Shown: positions 34,068-47,455, numbered from the stretch's first letter. The stretch is 64,000 bases of DNA from Iris pallida (GCA_029216955.1 JANAVB010015600.1:41103211-41167210); one strand, 5' to 3'. The notes: generated by a model from the sequence alone, not told the origin. Numbers and translations: made by a program.

Positions 34068-37000
34068 TGTGAAATCCGCAATTTTTAGTAATATTTTTAA
34101 TCATTTTAAATAATGTTTTGTTAAATAAAATTTTGTGTTAAAAATAATATTATTTATTATATTGGTTAATTCATGAAAATTATTTTTAAAATAATTAAGT
34201 CAAGGATTTTTGATTGTCAACCCAGACCCGAACCCGGTTCAAACCAATTTGAGAAAAAAAAAAATCTTTTTATATTAATATTAGTTATATTTTCTAAAAA
34301 GGAAATTATTTTATAGCCTTTAGCCCAAATGCTTAATCTCCATTATTTAACCCATATAATTCATTTAAGCCTTAAGGCCATTTACTTAATCAGACCTTTA
34401 ACCCAATAGTTCTAAAATCTTAAGCCCAAAGAGTTAAAGCCCTTAGGCCAAACCCACAGCTCATTTCCTTTGGGCCAATGCAAACTTTTTAATATAAAGT
34501 CCAAAACTTTCCAACCAAACCATTAAGGTTTCCTACAGCCAATGCATGGGTATTATTTCTTAAGCTAATGAATGGCTTTCTTTAGTTAGGAAAGAGAGAA
34601 GCTTTAACTTTCTGTTGGGAGCTTTGGGTTTTTCCCAAACCGAAGGCTTATCGGCTCTTCTCCCTGGACTCAACCGATGGCTTTTCCCCTCCCCTGGCCG
34701 CCGGCCATTATGGCTGAGACTCCTCCCTCTCCCTAAATTGGTAACTCCCAAACCCAATTTTTCCTATATATATAGCTTCTCCCTCTCCATCCTCCATCAC
34801 CATCACTTTCCCCAAATTTCTCCCAAACTCACCATTCTCCGGCGAATTTTCCGGCGACCCGAGCTCCGGATCCACCGTCGGCGACCCGACCGGTGCCCGA
34901 CCCCCGATCCCGAGGCCGCCGCCCCCGATGCCGCTCCCCGTGGCCGCCCGCCGTCGTCAGACGACCCGCGCGGCCCACTCCGGCCGTCCGATCGTCGGCG
35001 TTCGCCCCCGTTCGCCCCTGGTTGCTTCTCGGTGCTGACCCGCGTGGCCGTGTGCTCTGTCGGATTCCGTTCCCGAGCATTTCGGTTCCGAGCTTCATTT
35101 CGGGATTTCCGTTGCACATTTGGTTTGGGTAAACTCTAACCTCGAATTTAATTCCTCTGTCAGTGATGAAATCTGGTCCCCGATTCCTTCGGGAACTCGG
35201 TTTTTTCGGCAATGTAATAATTACGTTACCAATTTGCTTTCCGAAATTTTTCGAAAATTGTTGCTGTTCTGTGATTTTCTGAAATAAAATAAATTCAGAT
35301 TTTTTCTGTGAATGTTCTCGGGATTTCCGAGAACTAACTCGAAAAAGTTTCTGTGTTTGAATTCTCGGGTTTTTCGAGAAGTTTTCGGGAATAAATTGGA
35401 GTTTAAAATTTTAACATAAAAAAATTGGTTTGGAGAATTTTGTTCTCTGGGTTCTGTGTATTAATTCAAATTTCCGATGAGTTCGGAAATGTTTACTGTA
35501 GCTTATTTCTTTTGGAAAGAAATGGTATTTGATATATTTCGGGTTTTCGGGAAATTCCGTTCTCATTTCGGAATGCTGGATTGGCTTTGGAAAAAGACTA
35601 TTTTATGGTATATATATATATCCCTGGTTTGGGACTGTTTTACAGGAATCTTGGAAGCATTTCCCAGTTTTTGGGTTGACCAAAAATAGAGGGAGTGCTG
35701 CCGAATTTTTTGTAAAATTATAAAATGATTTTTGAAATGATTTTTTAGTGATAATATTATTATTTGGGCGACAACCTTACCGGTCAATGGGCCCCAGTGA
35801 AATGCAAACGCACCGGTCCGTCCGGACGTTGAGGCAGAGTAGCTGAGTTTGACAAATGGACCAGAGTCTGAGACACCTATTATTTTAATTTAATTGTTAG
35901 TTTTATTATTATTATTGTAGATAATTTCGGGACTAACCTGTTTTCTCTTATTTAAATTTATAATTAAATTTGTAAGGGCATAAGCCCAGTTTCTATTAAG
36001 TGGTCTGTAATATTGTAGTGTAGCGTTTTTACTTTATTTTCTGGGATTGTGGTATGCGTAGGAACAATTAAAATACTATTAAATTAAATAACTCATGATT
36101 TCCTCATCTTTAAGTAAAAGAAAATATATTTTTTTGTAGAACGTCAAAGTTTTCCAATAAATAGATAAATACTAAGTTTTGTACGTAATTTGATAAAATA
36201 CAAGTTTTCTCGAAAAACTAAAGTAATTTTGACTTTCTAAAACAACGCACTAGTAAACGTTGTGGTTAACTAAAATTGACTAGGAAAGACAAATAGAGAT
36301 TGTAACTAGATAACTTGTGATTGCTTCTGAAATAAGTTTCCGGAATGTAGGGTTCGAGGAGGTTTCTGACTGTTAACCCCGAAGTACCGACTCTCCAGTT
36401 TGATCAAGTTTAAGGCAAGTACAGTTGTGATTGTTTACAATTTAATTAGTAATAGTAATCTTGAATGCTTAAACCACATTTCTACACGGAACTCTCTCCT
36501 AGAGTATTGATTGTTATTGTCTCATTGCCTCATTGAATCTAATTGACTCGGGATATTGGGGGAGTAGTGTAGCGTCTATGACCAATACCCCTCATTGAAT
36601 CTAATTGAATCTAATTGTACGAGCTTACCCCTCTCACACACGGGGATAGGCCGGACCATATCAGTGAATCATCCCAAACCGGTCATAGTCGTTACTTACT
36701 CAAATCACATGTTTTCAATTGTAGAACTGTTGGAAAATATTGCATTTCTAAATTGTTTATAATTACAAATTGCTAATTATTAGTTGAATTGTAGATTTTC
36801 ATAATTGTACTTTGCTCCCTCCTGACTGGAGACCAATATTTTTAGGTTACACTGAGGATGACCTATTCCAGAGTATCTGAGGACTCAGAGCTATTGTTCA
36901 ACAATCCTGACTTGTACCCGACGGTACTACCTGACGATGATGGCACGGCGTCTCCTTAGATGCTGTTGGTGTTAGTTAGATTTACTTCAGTTTATGGTCT

Positions 37001-37178
37001 TTAAACTTTTGTACTGGACAAGTTTTTATTATCGAATAAATGTTATTGTGGCAATTTTAGTCTTAAATGTTGTTGAATGACCTGCACATGGATTACAGCT
37101 TACTGCCGCCGTCTCATCAACGGTGCAGGCTGGGCATGATCCAATTCGACCCAAGTATTTGGGGACCGGGTTGTGACA
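34068..37178 (+). repeat. Element E 3' LTR
   Basis: 3111 bp, the same length as the 5' LTR. Differences seen are mostly C/T or G/A changes, many at CpG. It ends GACCGGGTTGTGACA. Confidence 0.94.
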
Positions 37179-37183
37179 AGTAA

Positions 37184-38967
37184 ACTGACATGATATATCT
37201 CGACATGCTGTTACGACAGCTAGCCTGACATGACAAGTATGAAAGACTTGGACACCGTGGGCGATTGTGTTTGTACAAATAAACTAGTACTGTCTTGCAT
37301 CATGTTTAGGATGGGGACCCCTGAGTACCACGGTCAGGGGTACCTACTGAAATTGACTAAGGCTAATTAACTAGAATAATTCAGTAGTCATGAAGAGATT
37401 TCCAGCTACAGGCAATCCCGTTATCTGGGCGCATTCAGTGGACTTGTAGCCTACCGACGAGTAGGGCACATTTCCAGCACACAGTCATGTGTTGCATTCT
37501 TCCTAAATAGACATTCGACCTGGATAACCGGATGGTCTGCAGGGCTTGTGGCTGTTGGGATAATCTCATTGCATCTTGCTAGTAACTAGGCTTGTGATAA
37601 CCCTAGTTAGTTAAAAGTATCAAGCCGTACTCTTGATTGGCCGTGATTGATTGGATGAAGTTTATTCCAGCTTAGTCTTATCCTGATCCTGTACAAGATT
37701 GTATCAGGACATGATTTCTTGTATCGATAAATGATGGGATACCAAGCTCTGTTCAGATGAAGGGTTACAACCCCGGTCCTTGTTTGGTTTAAGGGTTGTA
37801 ACTTGGCTATCTGAATAGTTCCATGGTTATCTTATCATATATCGTCCTGCTTATTGTGCCCGCCTTAACAATAAAGATCAGGGGTCCAGTTCTGTTCAGG
37901 CGAAGGGTTACAACCCCGGTCCTTGTTTGGTTTAAGGGTTGTAACCTGGCTCCCGGAGCAGTTCTGTGTCCTCTCTTCGTTTATTGTCTTATTGTAACCC
38001 CCTGTCATGCTCGTCATGCTTTACCTTTACTTCAATACCATGATTATTTATACTGGCCTTAACAATAAAGATCAGGGGTCCAGTTCTGTTCAGGCGAAGG
38101 GTTACAACCCTGGTCCTTGTTTGGTTTAAGGGTTGTAACCTGGCTTCCGGAGCAGTTCTGTGTCCTCTCTTCGTTTATTGTCTTGTTACCTTATCAATAG
38201 TAATTGAGGCGGGTTTCTATTCAGGCGAAGGATTGCAACCCCGGTCCTTGTTTGGTTTAAGGGTTGCAGTCTGGCTACTTGAATGGTTTCTCCTTGTTCA
38301 ATATATTATTGTTATCTCAGCTATTATCACTATCTTTTAATTACCTTTACTATTTTTTTATGATATACTGGTTTTAGTTCCTAAGTGAAGCCTCCTTTGT
38401 GGCACTTGCTCTTTCTGGGGTCTGACCCAGCTGGTTTTGTGTGGCCAGATATCGGAGCAGCACCAGAGGATCCATCTGTCTTCCAGCCCGATGGTGGCCA
38501 CCAGGCGTAACCAGGGCAACGAATAGGTTTCTTTTGTCCTCCCACTCTACTTGTAAAATTATTCTTTTGAGGCATTTAGCCGACGAGCACGTGTTAGCTC
38601 GATTGCCATTTATTTACTGTCTGCCTACGGGCTATAACATGATTGACAAATCCTAGGGTTGATCATGTATTGACTAAAACTCTTGCTAGTCCTGACATTT
38701 TGTACGACTAGCTTCATGATCATCCAATATATAATGTATGGGACGCCTTACTATTGTATATTGATGCTCTAATATCTTGTGACTGCTACTACTTGCTTGT
38801 GATTGAGACAATAGGTTTGATCTTGACCATAGGAGACTGATGGATTATAGATAAACCCACATATATCTAGACAGCCGTGACCGTATAGTGACGTGGATTC
38901 CATTTCATTATACGTAGCTGGCTATGTCTGCCTCCGCTCTCCAGTATTCTGGTTCTGGGGCGTGACA
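37184..38967 (+). repeat. Element D 5' LTR, part 2
   Basis: It continues the LTR from ...AGTAAACTGACATG. It contains four copies of a hairpin-forming unit (37752-38275) and ends TTCTGGGGCGTGACA. 1169 plus 1784 bp equals the 2953 bp of the 3' LTR exactly. Confidence 0.92.
37752..38275 (+). repeat. Four-fold hairpin array in D 5' LTR
   Basis: Units at about 37752-37816, 37900-37950, 38093-38145 and 38220-38275. Each reads GGGTTACAACCCC, a ~17-nt loop with GGTCCTTGTTTGGTTT, then AAGGGTTGTAACC. Units 2 and 3 are followed by GGAGCAGTTCTGTGTCCTCT. Unit 4 has ATTGCAACCCC paired with GGGTTGCAGT, keeping the stem. Copy in the 3' LTR at 45704-46225. Confidence 0.75.
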
Positions 38968-38974
38968 TAGTTTT

Positions 38975-38994
38975 AGTGGTGGCCCATGCAGGTC
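38975..38994 (+). promoter_or_regulatory. Conserved leader block, candidate primer-binding region (D)
   Basis: Same 20-mer, seven bases past the LTR end, as in B, C and E. Confidence 0.6.
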
Positions 38995-39265
38995 TTGTAA
39001 TTCAAGATATGTGAGGGTTTACCGAATTGATGTCTCAATCAGTACTCGTCCTTGATCTCTACTCGTATCCTCTTGATCCCTGAAAATCTTGACCTGATCA
39101 TATGCTTGTATCGTTGATCTGTCCTGGTACTTCCTTATTGTTCCCTATGTTATCTTCTTCAGCGGCATTGTTCCTGGACCTGCCGATCAGCAAGGCGGAG
39201 CACCTCCAGCGGACCAGCAGCAACCTGGAGATCAAGCCCAGCATTCAGGAGTAGCCTCCAGAGTT

Positions 39266-42200
39266 ATGCCTACCGAAGGAGAACCACCAGTTCAGCCCGT
39301 CCAGCCTGCAGAGCCTGATGATGGCACTTTGGCGGGTCTCATCAGGTCCCTATTAGCTTCCCAGGATCGTCGCGGAGATGCCTTACACCAGGCGGTGGCA
39401 GATGCTTTGACCAGATGAGGTCATCAGGGTAATAGCGCGGCCAACAGCTTCAAGCGCTTGAACCCTCCCTTCTTCGACGGCAGTGAAGATGCGATCGCTG
39501 CAGATGCTTGGCTTCAGGACACAGAGGTGATTCTAGAAGCAGCCAGGACTCCAGAGAATGAGAAGGTGGCCGTGGTGCGCCTGCAGCTATTGGATCTTGC
39601 CCGCAGCTGGTGGGCAGCGCAGGCCGATGGATTAGTGGCCCCTATTTCATGGGCAGTATTCAGGGAGAGATTCCAGACCAAGTATTTTGATGCTGTAGCT
39701 CAGTATGATCTACAGACGAGGTTCACCAATCTGAAGCAGATGGGCAGGACGGTCGATGGATATGCGGCCGAGTTCTCCAGGCTTAGTCGGTTTGCTCCCA
39801 CCTTGGTGGCGACCGAGTTCGATAGAGCCCAGCGGTTCCAGCAGGGGTTCCACCTAGAGATTTTGTTGGCGGTGGAGCAGTTTGAGCATCAGACTTTTGA
39901 TGCAGTGTTGAGAGCAGCCAGGAGGCATGAATATACATCCCAGAGGATCGTGGACAGGACCGGAGGTCGGAAGCGATCTCACGGCCAGATGAATCAGTCT
40001 TCAGCACCAGCCCCAGCGGCCAGGGCTTTGACCATTAGAGCTCCGAGGCGGGCGGCCTCAGTAACGTCGGTTCAGCATTCTACCCCGACGCACCCTCAGC
40101 AGCAGAAGCAGTCTTCCGCAGTGGGATGTTCACACTGCGGGAAGCCAGGGCATGTGGTATCAGAGTGTCGCAGAGCACAGGGTTTGTGCTTGGTTTGTGG
40201 TGCCCCGGACCACAGGGTTGGGAACTGCCCGAACAGGGGGAGTTCATCCGCTTTCTCTAGTCCTTCAGTTGGAGGACCAGCACCAGTCCAGCAGCAGCAG
40301 CTGCAGTACCCGTTCCTGAGGCCATTGCCGACGCAGGCCCAGGCATTCCAGCAGCAGAGACCGCAGCAGTATGTCCAAGCCCAAGCCCTGATCCAGAGCA
40401 GGCAGAGGAATTTTCAGCAGAAGGGACCCGCACCCAGAGGACATGGTCAAGTGCTGGCTTTGACCATGGGAGAAGAAGGAATAGCACCAAGTGAGGTGGT
40501 GGCAGGTACTATTCTCGTCAACACCTTTCCAGCTTCAGTATTATTTGATTCTGGTGCCTCGTATTCATTTATGTCTGCACGATTTACGACACGGGTAGGA
40601 CTGGAGCCCGAGTCATTATCAGTAAGGCTCAATATACTTACTGGTAACGGACTTGTGGGAGTAGATAGAGTGTTTTCCTCGTGTCGGATCGTAGTTAGCG
40701 GTAGAGAATTCCCCGCTAGATTGATAGAGTTCCCGATGGCCGATTATGATGTGGTCTTAGGGATGGATTGGTTGAGGGACCAGTATGCTAGGATAGACTG
40801 CCACATTGGCAGGATTAGTTTTAGCATTCCAGGCGAGCCAGAGTTTTCTTTCTTCCGAGGCGAAGTTGAACCTTCTCCTTCATTATTGCGGATGGCAGTA
40901 GCAGCAGTGCAGTTACCTCGGATAGTCGAAGAGTTTTTGGATGTTTTCCCAGAAGAGCTTCCAGGGATGCCGCCAGAGCGAGAGATCGAGTTTACCATCG
41001 ACTTGATTCCCGGAACAGCCCCAGTGTCAGAGAGAGTCTATAGGATGGCGCCGTCAGAGCTAGAGATATTGTACAAGATGATTGAAGAACTCAGAACCAA
41101 GGGATTCATTCGTGCTAGTGGATCGCCTTGGGGAGCCCCGATGCTTCTTGTGAAAAAGAAGGATGGTACGTCCAGATTATGTGTAGATTATCGTACCTTA
41201 AACTCAGTGACAATCAAGAACAGATATCCTCTCCCGAGGATAGATGACTTGTTTGATCAACTCAGTGGGGCGTCAGTATTTTCGAAGATCGACTTGCGCT
41301 CAGGATACAATCAGATCAGAGTCAGAGAGCAGGACATCCCGAAGACAGCTTTCAGATCTAGATATGGGCATTGGGAGTTCCTTGTGATGCCATTTGGAGC
41401 AACCAATACGCCGGCTGTATTCATGGACCTCATGAATCGTATCTTTATGCCTTATTTGGATCAGTTCGTGATTGTGTTCCTAGACGACATCCTGGTCTAC
41501 AGCAAGAGTGAGGCGGAGCATGAACAGCATCTCCGTGTGGTTCTCCAGATTCTCAGAGAGCACAAGTTGTATGCCAAGTTTAGTAAATGCGAGTTCTGGC
41601 TCGATCGCATTTCGTACTTGGGTCATATCATCACCCGAGGAGGAGTTGAAGTGGATCCCCAGAAGATCGTGGCCATTGAAACATGGCCAGTACCTAGCAC
41701 AGTGGCAGAAGTCCATAGTTTTCTTGGCTTGGCCGGCTACTACCGGCGATTTGTTTCAGACTTTGCTCGAATTTTTGCGCCATTGACCCAGTTGACCCGC
41801 AAGGATGTACAGTTTGCTTGGACAGCAGAATGCCAGGATTCTTTTGAGAGGTTGAAGCGAGGCTTGATGACGGCTCCTATTCTCATGCTTCCAGATGGAA
41901 CTGGAGGATTCTCAGTGTATTGTGATGCTTCGAACAGAGGTTTAGGATGTGTTCTGATGCAGCATGGAAAGGTAATAGCTTATGCGTCACGGCAACTTCG
42001 TGATCATGAGAGAAATTACCCAACCCATGACTTGGAGCTGGCAGCAGTAGTGTTTGCACTTAAGTTGTGGAGGCACTACCTATACGGAGATAGGGTGGAA
42101 ATTTTCACCGACCACAAGAGGCTGAAGTATGTTTTCACCCAGAAGGATCTCAACATGCGTCAGAGGAGATGGCTGGAGCTGCTTGTGGATTATGATGTCA

Positions 42201-43804
42201 ACCTGCAGTATCACCCAGGGAAGGCCAACGTTGTTGCAGATGCATTGAACAGGAGGGCAGGAGTTTATTTCCTGACAGCACAACCAGAACTGTTAGCCGA
42301 TCTTCAGAAGTTGGGTATAAAAGTTGTCCTCCCTTCCAGTGTGGCATTGATGGCCAGCATGCAAGTTCAGTCCACTATAGTCGAGAGGATCCGGATGGCA
42401 CAGTCAGCAGATTCCAAGCTTCAGCGACTCAGAGCAGAGTGTGAGGCAGGACGAAGACCAGAGTTATGTATCCATGAAGACGGTACACTTCGACATGGTA
42501 AGCGTCTTTGTGTACCCAGTGGAGATATCAGACAAGAGATCATGGCAGAGTCCCACAGTTCACAGTATTCCATTCATCCTGGTGGCATGAAGATGTACCG
42601 TGATATCCGTCAGCACTTTTGGTGGAATGGTATGAAGAGGGAGATAGCCCGGTTTGTCTCTCGTTGTTTAGTCTGCCAACAAGTTAAGGCTGAACATCAG
42701 AGACCAGCTGGACTACTTCAACCATTGCCGATTCCCGAGTGGAAATGGGAGCATATAACCATGGATTTTGTGACTGGATTGCCTAGATCCCCGGCGGGCA
42801 GAGACGCTATTTGGGTTGTCATAGACAGGCTCACGAAGGTGGCTCACTTTCTCCCGTTCAGAGTTGGTCAGTCGACGGCTCAGCTAGCGGAGATGTATCT
42901 CCGGCAGATTGTCAGGTTGCACGGTGTACCAGTCAGTATCACTTCAGATAGAGATTCAAGATTCACGTTGCACTTTTGGCGTAGCTTGCATGAAAGTTTG
43001 GGAACTCATCTCCAGTTCAGTTCAGCTTATCACCCGCAGACAGATGGCCAGTCGGAGCGTACGATCCAGACTCTTGAAGATATGTTGCGGTCATGTACAC
43101 TCGACTTCGGTGGTTCGTAGGAAGATCATGTGCACCTGGTGGAGTTCTCGTACAACAACAGTTTCCAAGCCAGTATCCAGATGGCACCGTTCGAGGCACT
43201 GTATGGTAGGAAGTGTCGATCCCCGCTAGCCTGGGACGATATTGGAGAGAGGCAGATGCTTGGTCCGGAAATGATTGCTCTGACGGTTGAAGTGGTCAGA
43301 AAAGTCAGAGATCATCTTCGAGTTGCCCAAGATCGCCAGCGTCATTGGGCCGACTCCCATCGGCGCCCTCTTGAGTTTTCTGTCGGCGACCATGTATTCT
43401 TGAGGATTTCGCCTAACTGCGGCGTCATTCGTTTCGGCGTACGGGGAAAGCTTAGTCCTAGGTATATAGGGCCGTTCGATATTCTGGAGCGAGTAGGAGA
43501 TGTATCCTATCGTCTCGCTCTTCCACCGTCGCTACGTGAGGTGCATGACGTATTCCATGTATCCCAATTACGATGGTATATCCCGGACCCGAGCCACATC
43601 CTGGATCATTCAGAATTGGTTGTTGGTACCAACCTTTCGTATGAGGAGAGGCCCGTATCTATATTGGACCGAAGAGAGAAGACACTCAAGAACAAGACTA
43701 TCAAGTTAGTCCGAGTTGCTTGGGGTCATCACTCTTTGGGTGAGTCGACGTGGGAGCGTGAGGATGATATCCGATCACGATATCCCGACCTGTTTGACTC
43801 GTAA
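39266..43804 (+). pseudogene. Element D gag-pol polyprotein (chromovirus, Tekay/Del-like), two nonsense codons
   Basis: A single frame of 1512 codons from ATG 39266 with two internal stops: TGA 39416-39418 (codon 51, probably from CGA) and TAG 43118-43120 (codon 1285, at the Trp of the GGSWEDH motif that B retains). Between them 1220 codons are open. Order: Gag core (codons ~80-215, RSWWAAQAD), zinc knuckles CSHCGKPGH and [14 protein letters not shown] (from ~288), protease FDSGASYSF (Asp 428), reverse transcriptase [10 protein letters not shown] (first Asp 740), RNase [11 protein letters not shown] (Asp 887), integrase HHCC zinc (~1095-1135), catalytic Asp 1167, Asp 1228 and Glu 1264 (D-35-E), GPFDILERVGD, and a C-terminal chromodomain-type segment (VSILDRREKTL to WEREDDI). 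All catalytic residues are present. Reading through the stops or recent inactivation are both possible. Confidence 0.93.
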
Positions 43805-43929
43805 GGTATAATGTCTTCCTTATGCCTTATGCTTTCAATTCCTTGCTTGAATAAATGACTGCATGATAGACTGCTTGTTATAGCTTACGATTAGTATAGC
43901 CTGTCCTTGCAATTCTAGCCTCTTGATTA

Positions 43930-43966
43930 AATTCCGAGGACGGAATTCTTCTAAGGTGGATAGAGT
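43930..43966 (+). promoter_or_regulatory. Pre-PPT hairpin and polypurine tract of D
   Basis: AATTCCGAGGACGGAATT: the same stem as in B, C and E but with one pair changed on both sides (T-A to C-G). CTAAGGTGGATAGAG follows before the LTR at 43967; this purine tract is less pure than in the others. Confidence 0.75.
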
Positions 43967-46919
43967 TGTAATGCATATAGTTCGTATTACGTATCTTGGT
44001 ATACGTGTACGTATTCTTGACTTGTATTGCGTATTTTCCTGCATGGTTATTTTGGCATATCATTGGATATGGCATAGCTTGGTTCGGCTTAGCTTGGTTT
44101 GGTTTGCTTGTGGGTTCATCATAAACCAAAAGAAAACCCCCACCTACCACCACCATTCCCATTTATTAACCCCTCCTCTTTCTCTCTCTTCATTATTCTT
44201 CTTCTTCTCCACATTTACTTCTACACCTACCAGGAAGGAGAGAGAGAGAGAGAGCTTAGGCAAGTACAAACTTGCTTCATGATGGATCTCAAGTTTTATT
44301 GTTCCATTCTCTTCCTTACTTGATTTTAAGACTCTTTAGAACTTGACATTTTTGGATTTGATGGATGGATTCTTGTAGATCTAAGTTTGTAAACTTTTCG
44401 GTTTTTCTTGGTTTTGATCTCTAAAACTTGGTTATTTTCGAAAACTAGTGTTTCTATGTTGTAGAGAATTCAATTTCATGCAGTTTTGGCTTTTGTTTCG
44501 CTTGATTTCGACTTCGGATGAGGAAGTTATGGCCAAAACAATTTCTGGTCATTTCTATGTTCATCTGCAGCATGAACAGCATGTCGCAGAAGGCGCATGT
44601 CGCAGTAGGCGCATGTTGCAGTGAGGCGCATGTCGCGGTAGCCGCATATCATGTCGCAGAAGGCGCATGTCGCAGAAGGCGCATGTTGCAATGAAGCGCA
44701 TGTCGCAGTAGCCGCATATCATGTCGCAGAAGGCGCATGTCGCAGTAGGCGCATGTTGCAATGAGGCGCATGTCGTGGTAGGCGCATATCATGTCGCAGT
44801 TGAGCCACATGAGGCGCATGTCGCGAAAGGCGCATATCATGTCGCACATGAGCCGCATTAAGGCGCATGTCACAGTAGGCGCATATGGTGTCGCAGTTGC
44901 ATGCATGTCGCAGAATAGGCCGCATAATGCATATTTTGACTATTACTAACTGTTATATGTCCTAATTGACTGAATTATTGCTCGAATTTCTCCCAACTCC
45001 CAACGTGGAAGTTGTAGATCTTTTCCTTAGCAGCAAAAATATGTCTCTAGTTATTTTATGCAAGTTTCTCTCATTCATAATATTGTAAGAATAGAACACG
45101 ATAGTGGACCGCTGTGGCGCACTCTTGACAAGTAAACTGACATGATATATCTCGGCATGCTGTTACGACAGCTAGCCTGACATGACAAGTATGAAAGACT
45201 TGGACACCGTGGGCGATTGTGTTTGTACAAATAAACTAGTACTGTCTTGCATCATATTTAGGATGGGGACCCCTGAGTACCACGGTCAGGGGTACCTACT
45301 GAAATTGACTAAGGCTAATTAACTAGAATGATTCAGTAGTCATGAAGAGATTCCCAGCTACAGGCAATCCCGTTATCTGGGCGCATTCAGTGGACTTGTA
45401 GCCTACCGACGAGTAGGGCACATTTCCAGCACACAGTCATGTGTTGCATTCTTCCTAAATAGACATTCGACCTGGATAACCGGATGGTCTGCAGGGCTTG
45501 TGGCTGTTGGGATAATCTCATTGCATCTTGCTAGTAACTAGGCTTGTGATAACCCTAGTTAGTTAAAAGTATCAAGCCGTGCTCTTGATTGGCCGTGATT
45601 GATTGGATGAAGTTTATTCCAGCTTAGTCTTATCCTGATCCTGTACAAGATTGTATCAGGACATGATTTCTTGTATCGATAAATGATGGGATACCAAGCT
45701 CTGTTCAGATGAAGGGTTACAACCCCGGTCCTTGTTTGGTTTAAGGGTTGTAACTTGGCTATCTGAATAGTTTCATGGTTATCTTATCATATATCGTCCT
45801 GCTTATTGTGTCCGCCTTAACAATAAAGATCAGGGGTCCAGTTCTGTTCAGGCGAAGGGTTACAACCCCGGTCCTTGTTTGGTTTAAGGGTTGTAACCTG
45901 GCTCCCGGAGCAGTTCTGTGTCCTCTCTTCGTTTATTGTCTTATTGTAACCCCCTGTCATGCTCGTCATGCTTTACCTTTACTTCAATACCATGATTATT
46001 TATACTGGCCTTAACAATAAAGATCAGGGGTCCAGTTCTGTTCAGGCGAAGGGTTACAACTCCGGTCCTTGTTTGGTTTAAGGGTTGTAACCTGGCTTCC
46101 GGAGCAGTTCTGTGTCCTCTCTTCGTTTATTGTCTTGTTACCTTATCAATAGTAATTGAGGCGGGTTTCTATTCAGGCGAAGGATTGCAATCCCGGTCCT
46201 TGTTTGGTTTAAGGGTTGCAGTCTGGCTACTTGAATGGTTTCTCCGTATTCAATATATTATTGTTATCTCAGCTATTATCACTATCTTTTAATTATCTTT
46301 ACTATTTGTTTGTGATATGCTGGTTTTAGTTCCTAAGTGAAGCCTCCTTTGTGGCACTTGCTCTTTCTGGGGTCTGACCCAGCTGGTTTTGTGTGGCCAG
46401 ATATCGGAGCAGCACCAGAGGATCCACCTGTCTTCCAGCCCGATGGTGGCCACCAGGCGTAACCAGGGCAACGAGTGGATTTCTTTTATCCTTCCACTCT
46501 ACTTGTAAAATTATTCTTTTGAGGCGTTTAGCCGACGAGCACGTGTTAGCTCGATTGCCATTTATTTACTGTCTGCCTACGGGCTGTAACATGATTGACA
46601 AATCCTAGGGTTGATCATGTATTGACTAAAACTCTTGCTAGTCCTGACATTTTGAACGACTAGCTTCATGATCATCCAATATGTAATGTATGGGACGCCT
46701 TACTATTGTATATTGATGCTCTAATATCTTATGACTGCTACTACTTGCTTGTGATTGAGACAATAGGTTTGATCTTGACCATAGGAGACTGATGGATTGT
46801 AGATAAACCCTCATATATCTAGACAGCCGTGACCGTATAGTGACGTGGATTCCATTTCATTATACGTAGCTGGCTATGTCTGCCCCCGCTCTCTAGTATT
46901 CTGGTTCTGGGGCGTGACA
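43967..46919 (+). repeat. Element D 3' LTR
   Basis: 2953 bp, uninterrupted. Includes the minisatellite (44569-44926) and the four-unit hairpin array (45704-46225). It shows the sequence across the site where E entered the 5' copy (GACAAGTAAACTGACATG, about 45126). Confidence 0.94.
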
Positions 46920-46993
46920 TCTCTCTCATGCACTCTCTCCCTTCCTCTCTCTCTCTCTCTCTCTCTATATATGTATTGTAGTTATATAAGTTT

Positions 46994-46994
<1 letters not shown>

Positions 46995-47075
<81 letters not shown>

Positions 47076-47245
47076 GTATATATATATGTTATATATATAT
47101 CTATATATATATATTTATATCATATATATTTATATCATATAGCCTATGTATACTCATATATCATATAGTATATATATATTTATATCATATAGCCTATGTA
47201 ATACTCATATATCATATAGTATATATATATATATATATATATATA

Positions 47246-47306
<61 letters not shown>

Positions 47307-47343
47307 ATATATATATATATATATATATATATGTTATATAAAA

Positions 47344-47379
<36 letters not shown>

Positions 47380-47380
47380 T

Positions 47381-47455
<75 letters not shown>

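Larger units (their letters stand above)
27446..37178 (+). mobile_element. Element E: youngest LTR retrotransposon, defective interior
   Basis: Flanked by AGTAA (27441-27445 and 37179-37183). The two LTRs are both 3111 bp (27446-30556 and 34068-37178) and I count only about 35-40 differences, close to 99 percent identity. The interior (30557-34067) has a short gag and a heavily deleted, stop-ridden pol. A recent insertion with dead genes points to help in trans. Confidence 0.94.
26277..46919 (+). mobile_element. Element D: nearly intact Ty3/gypsy chromovirus with nested E
   Basis: Flanked by TCTCT (26272-26276 and 46920-46924). Without E and its duplicated AGTAA it is 10,905 bp: two LTRs of 2953 bp each (5' in two pieces, 26277-27445 and 37184-38967; 3' 43967-46919) and an interior of 4999 bp with one long gag-pol frame holding two nonsense codons. 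The LTRs differ at roughly 2 percent of sites by my eye count. Confidence 0.94.
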
